Source: Pollenia angustigena (lineage: Eukaryota; Arthropoda; Insecta; Diptera; Polleniidae). From it: a stretch of 64,000 nucleotides of DNA. Position numbers and translations under genes: made by a program. The notes beneath the pieces were generated by a model, which made no database searches, was not told the origin of the DNA, and saw only the letters and a program-made list of their open reading frames with translations. Below are positions 10,429 through 21,258 of this stretch, piece by piece (position 1 is the first letter of the stretch; each line of letters starts with the position of its first letter). The stretch covers positions 108,957,802 to 109,021,801 of the forward strand of contig OV884058.1 of the NCBI GenBank assembly GCA_930367215.1, written 5' to 3'.

Positions 10429-11432
10429 ACAAGTCAGAAAGTATAGTCGGTCAAGCCCGACCATCTGATACCCTACACCACAGTGTTAAAAAACACATCA
10501 TGCTTATATGTCCATATAAATATGGATTTATCTTTGTTTATAAAACTCATTAAAATCGGTTTAAAAGTAATGAGAGGCAGAAATCGCCCCCTACCTCCCC
10601 TTGTGGTCCTATTTTTGAAAAACTGTATAGCTTATATGTCCATATAGGTATGGATCTATCTATGTTTTGCATTTCATTAAAATCGCTTTGAGAGTCAGAA
10701 ATTGGCCCTATCTCCCCTCGTGGTCCTACTTTTTAAAAAAATGCATCCCTTTTGTGTACATAAAGATATGGTTCTATGTAAGTGACAAATTAAAACAAGC
10801 GTTTTATTTTGGAGTTGATATTAAACTGATTTTACTTTATTTCCAAGTTACTTATTCTACTTAATTCTATTACAAATATAATTTTATGAAATATGATTAC
10901 AAACATAAATTTATGGAATATGAATTTTTAATTAAACAATATGATTTTTAATAAACTTTTATTAAACCAAAAAAAAGACAGAATATGAAACCTTTGTTGT
11001 ATTTAATTTTATATTGTTGGTTTGTATTCTTTGTGCAGTCTTAAGGAATGTTAATATGAGATTCGTGTATGTCACTTGTATGTTTTAAATTTCATTAAAA
11101 TCGGTTTGATAGTTTCTAAGAGGAAGAAATTTCCCCCTATCTTCCCTCGTGGTCCTACAATTTTTCAATAGGCTTGGTCCTTGTGCCAATAAGAACCCAT
11201 GCCCAAAATTTTATCAAATTATCGCCAAAATTGCGACCTGTACTTTGCGCACAAGGTTACATGGACAGCCAGCCAGCCAGCCAGCCGGACGGACATCGTT
11301 AGTTCGACTCAGAAAGTGGTTCTGAGTCGATCAGTATACTTTAAAGTGGGTCTAGGACCAATATTTTAAGGCGTTACACACATCAGCACAAATGCATAAT
11401 ACCCTCTCCACTATTGTGGTGTGGGTATAAAA
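10429..11432 (+). mobile_element. Mini-me/DINE-1-like (Helentron-type) element
   Basis: Begins with AGTATAGTCGGTCAAGCCCGAC and ends with TATTGTGGTGTGGGTATAA, boundaries typical of the fly mini-me/DINE-1 group (non-autonomous rolling-circle elements). It includes the GTCY-type tract (reverse-complement form, CAGCCAGCCAGCCAGCC, 11270-11290) and the conserved GACTCAGAAAGTGGTTCTGAG block. Internal units of about 128 bp start at 10502, 10630 and about 10750. No protein-coding potential. Confidence 0.8.
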
Positions 11433-11800
11433 ATTTGTTTCTTGGTTGTGTTGATTGGATTTGGTAAGATAAAATGTTAAGAGACAATTTAATTTGTTTA
11501 CATCATTATACTTTTGGTAAAAAAATTTAATTTCTAGGGTATACAACATATGTGATACACAATTTCATAGTTAAAGCAAACACAATATAACTAACATTTT
11601 AAAAAAACAATAGCTTCCCCACCAAACTCACATCTATATTGATATACAATACGATTAAACAATTGGATAAGGACAGAAATAACCACAACATATCTGCAAA
11701 CATAGGAAAAGAAGAGAAAAAATTTTAAACCGATAACAATAACATACGGTCGGCAGTAAAAACAAAAAACATCTATTTTGCATACAAACCCAATTTGACA

Positions 11801-12313
11801 TTAAGGCCCAAATACACTGGCCAAATTCCCATCCAGCATTAAGGTTGTATTAGTGAAAATGAGTTTGTATGTGTTACACCGACGATGCTTGATGGAAAAT
11901 CAAAAAATTTAGATATTTAGCATGCTTGACGAGTGATTTTGATGAATGTTTTGGCGTTACTCTTCAAGCACCCACACACTTTAAATGGGATTTCAAACTG
12001 AACAGACGCTAAAAATGTCGGATGAAAACCAAAAAATACTTTGGAGGAAAAAAAATGTTATATAAAATTTTCTCCTTCTTTTCTTCAATTCTTTTTTTAT
12101 TTATTAAAAAGCAACACAGTTAAAAGTATGTACATAATCACAATTAAACACTTTTTATCTACATTTTAATATTTTTTGCTCTTGCTGTTGTCACTTCAAA
12201 ATAAAATGCAAAATGAATACTTGACAGCTGATCCAGCAAATGTATGTTCTAATGTCAAGCACAAGTACACGAGCTTGATGTCAAGCATTTGACAAGTGTA
12301 ATTGGGCATTTAA
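11801..12313. mobile_element. MITE, about 0.5 kb, imperfect TIRs
   Basis: Left end TTAAGGCCCAAATACACT; right end, reversed, TTAAATGCCCAATTACACT. Both are followed inward by a CAAAT word and by AGC-rich copies of CTTGAYG. No coding frame. The TTAA could be part of the TIR or the target. Confidence 0.6.
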
Positions 12314-12483
12314 GCACAATTTTTTCTAGAGTTAAGGCGCAAATTTATAAACAAAAACAAAGTAACATTATATACGAATTATAATGTGAAGGAAATGACA
12401 CACAGCAATGCGTGCTATTTATAAGGGAACAACAAAACGTACACTGGAGACAAGAATGGGAGAAAACAACATGGACATAATGC

Positions 12484-12590
12484 GGAGAAAAGAGACAAAA
12501 AAAAATTTTACAAAAACTGAACAAAATTGACGTTTGGCGATTTCTGACATCCGGTTTGGCGATGGAGCTCAAAAAGAGCTGACAACCCTG
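12484..12590. mobile_element. Solitary hAT-type end
   Basis: Ends GCTGACAACCCTG with internal TTTGGCGA words. It is nearly the same as the right end of the element closing at 20012 (TTTGGCGATGGARCTCAAAAA...TGACAACCCTG). I found no matching left end, so this is a truncated copy of that family. Confidence 0.6.
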
Positions 12591-12783
12591 AATGCGAGTT
12601 ATATTGTTATATATGTATTACTTGAGCTGTGATATGGGTTTTAAAAGTTTTTATATTTTTATGCTCCTGGGTGCATCTAAAGGCTCAACCATAATATGCA
12701 TAGTCTTGCTTAACCTACTGTCAAAAATTAACAAAATGTCTCTCAAATGCATTAAAGAAAACAAAAACAAAATAAAAAAACAT

Positions 12784-12955
12784 TTGATTCCGTACGGAAT
12801 GTGCGATTAAATTCGCACCTTGCTTAAGCAAATGACAGTTTCATTAAACTTAGCAAAAAGTTTCCTTAAGTTCAAAATGGTTTGCTTCATATAATTTACA
12901 TGTATTCGCTCATTCGCTTAAGCCAACTTAATCACATTGTGGTTGGGCCTTAAGA
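12784..12955. repeat. Dispersed repeat pair member (about 165 bp)
   Basis: Contains GATTCCGTACGGAATG, TTCGCACCTTGCTTAAGC and GGTTGGGCCTTA. The reverse complement of 55758-55912 shows the same blocks in the same order with point changes. Likely a MITE; the CTTAAGC words near both ends are inverted. Confidence 0.7.
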
Positions 12956-12988
12956 CTTTTCAATGTGATTAAATTACGTATTGTAATG

Positions 12989-13336
12989 GCCATTTTCTCA
13001 TTAGGCGATTATCTTTTTTCCCAACGAAAAACTGCACATTAAAGAAATTTGGTTTTCTCAATGTCTCATTTGCTTCGATTTTATCGCAAAGCTAACCGGC
13101 ACTCATCTGCCAATTATTTATTTTCCTTTTATTTGCCGTTCAGATAAATTCAATCAGCTGACTCCCAACTTTTACATGTATTTTGAGTGGCGTTGCCAGC
13201 TGAAAACTTTGTTTTTTGTCGGTATATTGAGAAACCCAAAATCGTTAACGGACAGTTTATCGGCCCAATAAATTTATGTTGACATTAAGTAACAGACAGT
13301 TTGTCGATACATTGAGAAAATGGCCATAAGTCTTTA
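12989..13336 (+). mobile_element. Short TIR element, copy 1 of a near-identical pair
   Basis: Ends AATGGCCATTTTCTCA and TGAGAAAATGGCCATAAGT are inverted. The whole 340 bp sequence is repeated in direct orientation at 14030-14376 with few differences. No coding capacity. Similarity between the copies points to recent activity or duplication. Confidence 0.8.
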
Positions 13337-13390
13337 TTGTTTATGTATTACATTATTGTACTTATTTTATTATTTTATAATTTTTTAAAT

Positions 13391-13437
13391 AGACAATCCC
13401 TTGAAAAAGTCGACAAATAATCGACGAAAGGTCGGGA
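13391..13437 (+). ncRNA. Decayed hammerhead-like motif, Penelope 3'-end type
   Basis: AGACAATCCCTTGAAAAAG, then the helix GTCGA-CAAATAA-TCGAC, then GAAAGGTCGGG. It aligns with the better preserved copy at 51271-51312. The catalytic CTGANGA block is here CTTGAAAAA, so self-cleavage is unlikely. Penelope-like elements are known to carry hammerhead ribozymes, so this marks a Penelope remnant. Confidence 0.55.
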
Positions 13438-13491
13438 ACAAAATATTGTAATTAAAAATTGAATTTTATTTACATTGAAGAAATTTAGGCC

Positions 13492-13737
13492 CTATTGACA
13501 AAAATAACATTCGTAATTTTTTTTTCTTTGGTCTCTCGATTTATGTTGCGACGACGTTTTACAAGTTTGCTTCCAGCAGTAGTCACCTATCATGGCCAGA
13601 ACCCAATAGCGCTGATAACGATTTTCCATTACTGCAAGATCTTGGTGAAAACTCTTAACTTGTTCATTTGGAAAAAACAAGTTGTAAAGAAAATGCCTTT
13701 TCAATGATATGTCTGCTCCTGTAATTACAAGAAACAA
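13492..13737 (-). pseudogene. 81-codon frame, possible transposon protein remnant
   Basis: The frame holds a non-AT-driven segment, NEQVKSFHQDLAVMENRYQ followed by a MIGDYCWK block and a basic tail. Its amino acid use is more protein-like than that of other short frames here, and the pattern recalls C-terminal parts of unclassified insect mobile-element proteins. I cannot name the family. No start context or neighbouring domain supports a working gene. Confidence 0.3.
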
Positions 13738-14029
13738 ATTAAGAGTTCAAATAATTTTTAATTTAGTTTTATATTTTGATTAATTAAATTTTTTGATATA
13801 TTGTCAACTTATTAAAAAATGGACGGTAATGGAGAAATAGGCGTGGCACAAAATATACAAAATAGAACTAGATGAGAGCTAGAACCAAATGCCGTTTATT
13901 ATGTATTCGAAAAAAACTGGAATTTTAATCTCGTTTTAATCTCGTTAATATTCCATTCGTTGCTTTTCCTCGTTCTCTTCCCCAACTAGAAAATTGCTCT
14001 ATAAAATCTTAATTTTGCTTTTAAATTCT

Positions 14030-14376
14030 AATGGCCATTTTCTCATTAGGCAATTATCTTTTTTCCCAACGAAAAACTGCACATTAAAGAAATTTGGTTT
14101 TCTCAATGTCTCATTTGCTTCGATTTTATCGCAAAGCTAACCGGCACTCATCTGCCAATTATTTATTTTCCTTTTATTTGCCGTACAGATAAATTCAATC
14201 AGCTGACTCCCAACTTTTACATGTATTTTGAGTGGCGTTGCCAGCTGAAAACAATGTTTTTTGTCGGTATATTGAGAAACCCAAAATCGTTAACGGACAG
14301 TTTAACGATCCAATAAATTTATGTTGACATTAAGTAACAGACAGTTTGTCGATACATTGAGAAAATGGCCATAAGT
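14030..14376 (+). mobile_element. Short TIR element, copy 2 of a near-identical pair
   Basis: Same sequence as 12989-13336, same orientation, with AATGGCCATTTTCTCA / TGAGAAAATGGCCATAAGT ends. A notable difference is CAGTTTAACGATCC against CAGTTTATCGGCCC. About 690 bp separate the two copies. Confidence 0.8.
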
Positions 14377-14577
14377 ATGAATTTTATTTAAAAAGTCTAC
14401 GGAAGTCTTTATAAAATTTTTAAATTTTTGAGTTGTTATGGTCTTAAGATAATAAGTGTCTTAAAATTGTGTTAAGAAATCAAACATTGTGTGTAAGTGT
14501 AACAATCAAGATTCATTTTCAATAAATTGCATCGTATGTATGTATGTCTGTATGTATTTATGCATTACAATTAAACT

Positions 14578-14702
14578 GCAAGTTTGACTCGTCAAACCTT
14601 GAGTTTTTAGGAGAGAGGGGAAAAGAAATGGCATTCTATTTTCCCTCCTCTCCTTAAAACTCAAGACTTGAAGAGTCAAACTTGACGTGTGTGAACCGGC
14701 AC
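14578..14702. mobile_element. Hairpin MITE, truncated relative of the 266 bp MITE family
   Basis: 14578-14624 (GCAAGTTTGACTCGTCAAACC...) folds onto 14638-14686. The right tail GTGTGTGAACCGGCACT matches the terminal repeat of the elements at 37921-38187 and 59646-59910, but the matching left tail is missing. Confidence 0.7.
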
Positions 14703-14901
14703 TATCTGTTCTTTTTCCCAATAAAGTTTCTGTCCGGTCAATTTTTTAGAAGAAAATCCCTACGAATAGGGATTTTTTCCCTACGTACAACATCACTGAC
14801 TTGAGCTCTTATTTGTTTATATAAAATTTTAACTTTATTTAAACCAGTTATGATATTTTTCAAAAAAGTCAAATTGAACTGTTATTTTTTTCTAATACTT
14901 T

Positions 14902-15434
14902 GGGTGTGTGTGAAACGGTAGCAAAGTTCTATGGTGAAATGAAATTTGTTTGTGGTAAAAAAAATTTTCATATTTGTGCTGTGTGAAATTGTAACATTTT
15001 TGACAACGTAAAATTTTGACATAAAGAAAAAAACAATAACTAATAGTTTTGTGAAAATGAATAAATTAAACAAACGTTTAACAATAATCATTTTAATTCT
15101 GTTGGAAATGAGATCGTCCCAACTATTTGATGAATTCGTTCTGATATATTAACAATTTTTACAAAAGGTGTGGGCAAAAAAGCTTATACATATTAAATAT
15201 TTACATCTTGTATAATTATTTTTAATTTTTTTTTTGCCACTGGTCCTGCTTCCATATTATTTTTTATTTTATTTAAACAAATTTGATGAAAAAAAAATAA
15301 TTTTGTGGCTGTCAAAAATTTCTACACTAATGTCAAAATTTATACTAGCCCCCAGGCCTAGTGAAATTTTATTCACCTCAATAGTGTCAAAATTTTACAT
15401 CCATTAGTACTTTGCTACTGTTTCACACACACCC
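14902..15434. mobile_element. MITE with ~26 bp TIRs starting GGGTGTGTGTGAAAC
   Basis: Left arm GGGTGTGTGTGAAACGGTAG, right arm CTACTGTTTCACACACACCC. Outside them AACTGTTATTTTT and AAAAATAACAGTT are also inverted, so the element may sit inside an older palindrome. Interior AT-rich, no gene; the 69-codon minus frame is chance. Confidence 0.75.
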
Positions 15435-16013
15435 TTTTTCAGTCAAAAATAACAGTTAAAGTTTTTCTTTTTTTTTTGGAATCAAAAAGAGAAATTTGAC
15501 AATAATATTTTTCGTAACTATTAAAAAATTAATGTAGTGTATTTCAATTAAAAAAAAATGTATTGTCTTTATGTTATTGATAAGCTTTCAACTTCGTTTT
15601 ATTTTACATTTGACCAAAAGAATATCGGTCAAATTTAAAATTTTATTTTTGACTCAAAAAATATCAATCAAGAAATAACAGTTATTTTTTGACCAAAAAA
15701 ATATTGGGAAAAATTTAATTAAATGTGTTTTTAATTTACATTAAAAAATTAAGGCCCGATTATCTTACCAAAAAATTATATTTAAAAACAAAAAATAATA
15801 GTTACTTATTTTTTAATTTTCAACGCCACAAAATAGAAGTGTTCAAATAGAAGTGTTCAAGATGAATTTCTATAGAAAGTAATAACAAAATTATAAAATA
15901 TTTTTGATTTTGTTTTTGCTTTCGTCACTTTTTTAGAAAAAATCGTCAAAACGTCACTATTTTAATATCGGAACAAAAAATAGTCAAGATGACGATAACT
16001 CGTCAAATCTGGC
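15435..16013. other. AT-rich DNA ending in a solitary hAT-type terminus
   Basis: The interval ends with ACTCGTCAAATCTGGCCGCCCTG (15991-16013), very like the right terminus of the hAT-type element ending at 7821 (ATCGTCAAATGTGGCAGCCCTG), with AAAAATCGTCAAAACG-type subterminal words. No matching left end found. Several TTGACC(A)AAAAAATAT words lie at 15610-15705. Confidence 0.5.
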
Positions 16014-16137
16014 CGCCCTGTTTTTATTATATTTATTTCTTTTATTGACGTTTCGCTTTTATTTGACACTTAATTACTGGAAATATTCCAGTATAAACAG
16101 AATTTGTTGTGTCTGTTTTCGCCTTAATGAAGTGGAA

Positions 16138-17000
16138 ATTGTTGAAAAAGTGTGAAAACAAATACACCCGCTGGAATTTCAAGCTTTGGCAGGCGGCGTG
16201 TATAAATAACAAAGCTTTGAATTGAAGGGAGATTAAAAATTGTGATCGCTTTTTTTTGGTGTTGTTTCCAGCAACTCTGAAAGAGAACACAAAAGATGAA
16301 AAAAGACACGATGACGAAGATAAGTTGATGAAATTTGGTACATAATACGAACGTTTTATTTTATTATTACATATTATTAAAGATTTAACTATATTTATAT
16401 ATTCCGTTTTTGTTTTTGATTATTACAGTATTTAATATCTTTATTTCGCATAATTGTGTTAAAATGTAAGTATATCTGTGTCAGGAGAAATAACGCCCTG
16501 TTTACAATCACGCCACAGCGCGAGTTTATTTAGTATTAAAAAAAATTACCATATTAAAAATCGTCTAATTGGTTTATTTGCATTTAAAACAAAAATTATG
16601 GCAACGCTGGTGGTGTTTCATATTTTGTGTTTTCTAAAACATAATTTTTATGTAGTTCTTATAATTCTCGTATTCTTTTTTAAAGAAAATCTGTATAAAT
16701 AGCATAAAATACTTTCCTTCATTACGGCGGTCTTGATCTCTCCGGTGGAAAGGTTGTTCACAACCCTTTAATTGTGAAATTGAAACAGGTGTGATTGCAG
16801 ACCATGTGTCTCAGTTAATAAAGTTGAATTATAGAATGGTTGAAAAAGTGTGAAAACAATACACCCGCTGAAATTTCAAGCTTTGGCAGGCGGCGTGTAT
16901 AAATTACGAAGCTTTGAAGGGAGATTGAAAAATTATGATCGCTTTCTTTTTTGGTGTTGTTTCTAGCAACTTTGAAAGAGAACACAAAACATGAATAAAA
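16138..17000 (+). repeat. Dispersed module cluster B-A-B (partly tandem)
   Basis: Module B (TTTGGCAGGCGGCGTGTATAA, GTGATCGCTTTTTTTTGGTG) occurs at about 16160-16300 and again at about 16855-16990, about 700 bp apart. Each is followed by GATGAAATTTGGTACATA and similar AT-rich tails. Module A (TATAAATA at 16694, ACGGCGGTC at 16724) lies between. The direct repeat spacing resembles the tandem, LTR-like arrangement seen for Penelope elements, but no coding part adjoins. Confidence 0.6.
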
Positions 17001-17920
17001 ACATGATGTCGAAGATAATATGATGAAATTTGGTACATACTTTTTATTTTATTATTATTTATAATTTAACTATATTTACATATTAATTTTTTGTTTTTGA
17101 TTATTACAAATTGTGAGTATTTTAAATACAATTCATTATTTTAAATTTAAGATTTACTTATGTATAAGTTTGTGAGATTACAATTGAAAATATTACAATT
17201 TAATAAAGATTGAAAAATGATTAAAATTTAAATTCGTTGATAAGTTATTTTCTATAAGTTGAACAAATTTCCAAGTATTTATACAAGTTGTACAAATTTG
17301 AACCATTTTTAGGGAGAATGTTTCTTATTTCGTTATGAAACAACGCCCATTAGTTATGATTTCTTCTTATTTTTTACTTTGGGAATTATTAAATTTTGTA
17401 AGGACTTATTTCTTCTTTCTAGTTTGGGGCTTATTTAATTTATTTTGGGATTTATTTCATTGGAAGTTATTGCACTGGGACTTGTTACACTTGGGATTTT
17501 TCACGGAGCCAGAGGTAACATATGACATGTACGTAACGCATACTAAATCATGAACCGGCACAAATCACAATTTATCAAAATCGTTTAATTTTTCATAAGC
17601 CAGATCACACAGCTCACCAGTTTCACTGTCTTTTAACATCTGTTCTTTAAATTATGGAACGCAATTTGGTTAAAAAATTGCAACTATTTTTTTAGCCATT
17701 TTTGAGTTCCGACTTCTAAAATCGGGTCTTATACGTTAATGTGTAAGGAATTGTACCTAGACTACAAATACTCAACAAATTTTCAAACCTTTTTCATTCG
17801 TTTGATTTTAACATTTGAATATAAATTGATAATATTTGTATAAAAACATTTGACGTTCAATGTTTTATCAATTTGACTTCAAATGGTTATCTATTGTCTG
17901 CTTTTAAAAAAATAAGTTGA
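17001..17920. other. AT-rich DNA, no gene recognised
   Basis: 17045-17115 repeats 16355-16440 in diverged form. 17335-17553 is open but consists of TTGGGACTTATT-like repeats that give Leu/Phe-rich sequence; not a credible protein. Nothing else is recognised. Confidence 0.5.
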
Positions 17921-18222
17921 AATGAGCAAAATTGCAAAACATCATTAAAATGTTTGTGAAGTTTGAACTTTGGTCCAATTTTTGACCAATTTTTCCGAAC
18001 GACCTGTGGTTGTTTTAGTTATTTAATTATCTTTGAACAAAAATAGGGGAATAAAAAATACGTCAAATATTTTCGAAGATACTTTTTTAAAAGTGACATC
18101 ATATTTTTAAAAACCGCCTATAACGGTTATTTTATCTCGAATCCTGTTCTTCTTTTGACCATTCTGACTTCACATTCGTATTCAGCGAACAATTTTACAT
18201 AAAGATTTAGTGTAAGGATTAA
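17921..18222 (+). repeat. Dispersed repeat, relative of 6775-7079
   Basis: Blocks GAGCAAAATTGCAAAA, CGGTTATTTT and CAGCGAACAATTTTACATAA occur in the same order as in the element at 6715-7079. The left arm is missing, so this is a partial copy. Confidence 0.7.
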
Positions 18223-18687
18223 GCTCACGAAATTGTGGCAGTGGTATTTGTGAGTAAAAATGAATTACAAAGTGAAAGAAAGTGAATAAAAATAGAACGG
18301 AAAAGTGAAGAAAATAAAAGTTTGTTGTACGATCGCGGCGTAACGTCATGACAATTCTCAAAACAAAAAGGAGCTAAGTATATTGTTTTCCCAAGAATAA
18401 AAGAACGCAAAGAAACTATTTTTAACTATGGTGGCCAGGGTAGTCAGATATGGCGATTTCTCGCCAAACGTGGCGATTTTGAAACGTGTTTGGCGGTGGG
18501 ATTTTCTTTTTGGCGACTGGCGACTTTTATGGCGATTTTTGATATAACTGGCGATTTCCTTGGCTATTTTTACTATTCATATTAATAGAACGATTTCTTT
18601 AACAGTTTGCCATATTTTTATCATTACTTATTAAAAAAAAAACTGGCAACTCTGGTAACAAGATTTTTGTTTTGCTATTATTTTACA

Positions 18688-19020
18688 TTGCAGCCACACG
18701 ATCAAGCTTTTCTTGATAGTCTTTTACATATACTGTTTGTCAAAATATGCAAAAATTGGCAGCTGTGACGTAGGCTGCACGCAAGTTGAAAGCAATCTAC
18801 TTTCAAGATGTCATTAAAAAAAAAAAAAATATAAAGAGAAACGAAAAATTTGCTCACTAACCTTGAAATCAGCTGTTTTCTTGAACGTAAATTGAAACAC
18901 TCACTGGCAAGAGAATTTTAAAGGCAAGTTCGTATCAATTTTTACAAGTATGAGTGTATTGGTAAAAAAGTGTGAGTGTATTAAAAATTGATAGGCAAAA
19001 CTTGATCGTGTAACCCTCAA
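18688..19020. mobile_element. MITE nested in the hAT-type element
   Basis: Inverted ends share ACACGATCAAG (18696-18706 and, reversed, near 19000-19012). The interior has the repeated word AAAAGTGTGAGTGTATT. The terminal bases have drifted and no target duplication is clear. Confidence 0.55.
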
Positions 19021-19068
19021 GTTAAGTGAATTTTATATTCACTCATTATTTAATTCTAGACTTGTGTA

Positions 19069-19375
19069 AGTTAACACCCTGTACGTTGAAAATGGTAATC
19101 CAATAAATGACACTTTCGTATTGCCGGTATGTCTGGCAAAATAAAGTAATTTCCAAATAATTACATCGAGCAGTAGCTGTTGACCAACTTACCTGCAGCG
19201 CACGTGTAACGGTGGCAGAGAGAAGCAGAACCCCACATATTATAAATTAAGTATAGAAATTGTTAAGTCTCTTAGTTTTAGTTCTTTCCTCAATTAAACA
19301 TGTAAAAAGATTATAATAAAATTGTGAATAAAAAAATTATATTTTTTTTAAATTTTAAACTTAATCAAAATTAAT
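19069..19375 (+). repeat. Gypsy-type LTR (307 bp)
   Basis: Starts AGTTAACACC, the usual start of gypsy-group LTRs, and ends AAAATTAAT directly before a tRNA-Lys-type primer-binding site at 19376. It carries AATAAA-like words near the 3' side. No second LTR or gag/pol follows: the rest of the element has been lost. Confidence 0.75.
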
Positions 19376-19390
19376 TGGCGCCCAACGTGG
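19376..19390 (+). other. Primer-binding site, tRNA-Lys type (second gypsy-type element)
   Basis: TGGCGCCCAACGTGG, complementary to the tRNA-Lys 3' end, immediately after the LTR. Same primer class as the element at 1-1923, but the LTR sequences differ, so a separate family. Confidence 0.85.
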
Positions 19391-19850
19391 TTGTAGTGAT
19401 ATAAAGTGAACGTGTGAAAATAACAAAAAAAAAGTTATTTAAGTGTTAAAAATAAAAACTATTAGTGAACAAGTGTAAATCGTCCTTAAGAAACACGTCG
19501 CTTAGATAAACACCACACCGACTTAATATCATCTATAAACCCATTCAGCATCCTGTAGTGTCCGTCCGCAGGAAACCACGCCAGAGAACCGTTGCAGACC
19601 CGTAGTAGTTTATCAACAAAAAGGACCATCTTACCGGCTTCGTGTGGATATATATATATATATATATATGTAAGCATAGTGGTTAAGTTAAGTTATAAAA
19701 GATAATTAAAATTGAAATAAAAAAAAAAAAAAAAAAATCTACAAACAAATTATCTAAAATTTAAAGTGAAAAGAAACTTTATTGAAATTTATTTGTACTT
19801 AATTTTAGTTTTTTTAATTGATATGAAAAATAACAGAAACAACAAAATTT
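19391..19850 (+). other. Leader remnant of the second gypsy-type element
   Basis: Follows the primer-binding site and resembles a retroelement leader with no start of gag. It holds a (TA)n tract at about 19649-19669 and an A-run near 19720. The right limit is unclear: hAT-type sequence with a TTTTTTGGCGATTTTT word resumes near 19855. Confidence 0.45.
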
Positions 19851-20022
19851 ACTTTCTGCGACTTTTTTTATTTTTTTCTTTGTTTTTTGGCGATTTTTAA
19901 ATATTATATTTACTAGCTTTTTTTGTATGCAAAATTTAATTAAAAAAAAAATTACAAAAACTGAATAAAATTAACGTTTGGCGATGGAACTCAAAAAAAT
20001 CTGACAACCCTGATGGTAGGCG

Positions 20023-20086
20023 CTCAGAAATTCGAACTCTCAGAAATTCGAATTTCCAGAAATTCGAATTTCCAGAAATTCGAACC
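20023..20086 (+). repeat. Four tandem 15-17 bp units
   Basis: Units CTCAGAAATTCGAACT, CTCAGAAATTCGAATTT, CCAGAAATTCGAATTT and CCAGAAATTCGAACC follow each other without gaps. They start three bases after the presumed right target duplication of the hAT-type element. Another AATTCGAATTTCCGAG word lies near 20130. Confidence 0.85.
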
Positions 20087-20530
20087 AGTAATTTCATTAC
20101 ATTTGGCGCTATAAAATTAGCATCCAAAATTCGAATTTCCGAGTGTTTTTTTTTTCTTTTTATGGTAAACACTAAAATTTTGACAATTTAGTTCAACCAA
20201 ACACAATGTTAAAAGGGGAATCCCATTTTAAAATATGATTTACAGATCTTGTTGATGTTGTTAGAGTTTAAAAGTCAGTTTTTTAGTGTTTGTATTACAC
20301 ATACTAAATAAAGTCAAATGAACTGAACTGTTATTTTTTTGTTATATTTCGTTAAGTTTTCATAGTTTTTGTGTTAAATATACTTAAATTTAAAAAAGCA
20401 TAGTTTTTTATATCTTTATGGTCAAATTTACCTAAATTTTTGTATAAAAAACCGTCCAGAAAGTTGCTTTTTTGGAGTTTTTGTCAATAACATGAAGTTT
20501 TATTTATGCAATTAAAACTTAATTAATTAA

Positions 20531-20640
20531 TCTATATAAATAAAAATGAATTAATGGTCGCATCACAAAAACGGCTGGACCGATTCGGCACATTTTATTT
20601 AAATGTTCGTAATATTCCGAATAAGGTAAATAGATTTTTT
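20531..20640 (+). mobile_element. Helitron-like 5' terminus
   Basis: TCTATATAAATAAAAATGAA follows an A, then ACGGCTGGACCGATTCGGC. This start and the GGCTGGACCGATT block are widespread at the 5' ends of insect rolling-circle elements, which begin with TC after a host A. No helicase frame and no convincing CTRR end were found; the SINE at 20640 interrupts it. Confidence 0.55.
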
Positions 20641-20782
20641 TTTTTAAATTTCCTTAGCTTATCCCGCGAAGCTCTATGCTTGTCTGCAGGAAAGAAACCA
20701 GAGTCTCTGGCGGGAATTGAATCCGCAACCCCGGCGCTGATAGACTAGCTCGCTACCAGCAAACCTACCGGGGCACTCTAAT
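20640..20782 (-). mobile_element. tRNA-derived SINE
   Basis: The minus strand reads GTGCCCCGGTAGGTTTGCTG at its 5' end, then TAGCGAGCTAGTC and the box-B-like GGATTCAATTCCCGCC, i.e. a tRNA-like head with internal RNA polymerase III promoter. A short unrelated body with TTTCTTTCCTGCAG follows, then an A/T-rich tail near 20640. Such SINEs are copied by LINE machinery. The 64-codon plus frame over it is chance. Confidence 0.7.
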
Positions 20783-21258
20783 GAAGATGAAGAACAGTTG
20801 TCCACGCCCACTTCTGCGCCCGTTTTTACCGTTATATCTTAAATTCCTATTTACCCTTATTCGCTCTATACATATAAAAATCCAAAATAAAAAAATTAAT
20901 TACTTTATATGTAGATTCAGCTCAAACTTGGTACAAATGATAGCTAATCCAATAGTATAACATACGATTTCAGCCCATGCCTTAATGACAAATCTTAAAC
21001 CCAAAAGTTTATTTATAAGATTTCAAAATGTTTTTCAATTGCTAGATTTCAACACTTGAATTTGAAAATTGCCAATGGTTTGAATACAAGCATTTGACAA
21101 TGTTCAAATGTTTTTCTGAAATCAAAAATAAACTTGGCAGTACCAAAGCGAAAAACAAATGTAAACATGAAATAAAAAAACAGCGATTTAAGTTAAATGT
21201 GGGTTACATTTATAGAGAAATTACATATTAAGTGAAGTTAATTCGACTTTAGAAAATT
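20783..21258. other. No feature recognised
   Basis: AT-rich sequence without paired ends. A diverged block with CATTTGACAATGTTCAAATG near 21100 resembles one near 17850, suggesting an old repeat. Confidence 0.4.

Larger units (their letters stand above)
18436..20012. mobile_element. Non-autonomous hAT-type element with nested MITE and gypsy LTR
   Basis: Left end CAGGGTAGTCAGAT; right end, reversed, CAGGGTTGTCAGAT. The flanks ATGGTGGC (18428-18435) and ATGGTAGG (20013-20020) look like an aged 8 bp duplication (6 of 8). Subterminal TGGCGATTT words repeat on both sides, likely transposase-binding sites by analogy. The core has been invaded by a MITE (18688-19020) and a gypsy-type fragment (from 19069). 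Confidence 0.7.

Noticed and set aside
17335..17553. 72-codon Leu/Phe/Trp-rich frame resembling a membrane protein
   Set aside because: Made of imperfect TTGGGATTTATT repeats; hydrophobicity follows from T-rich DNA.
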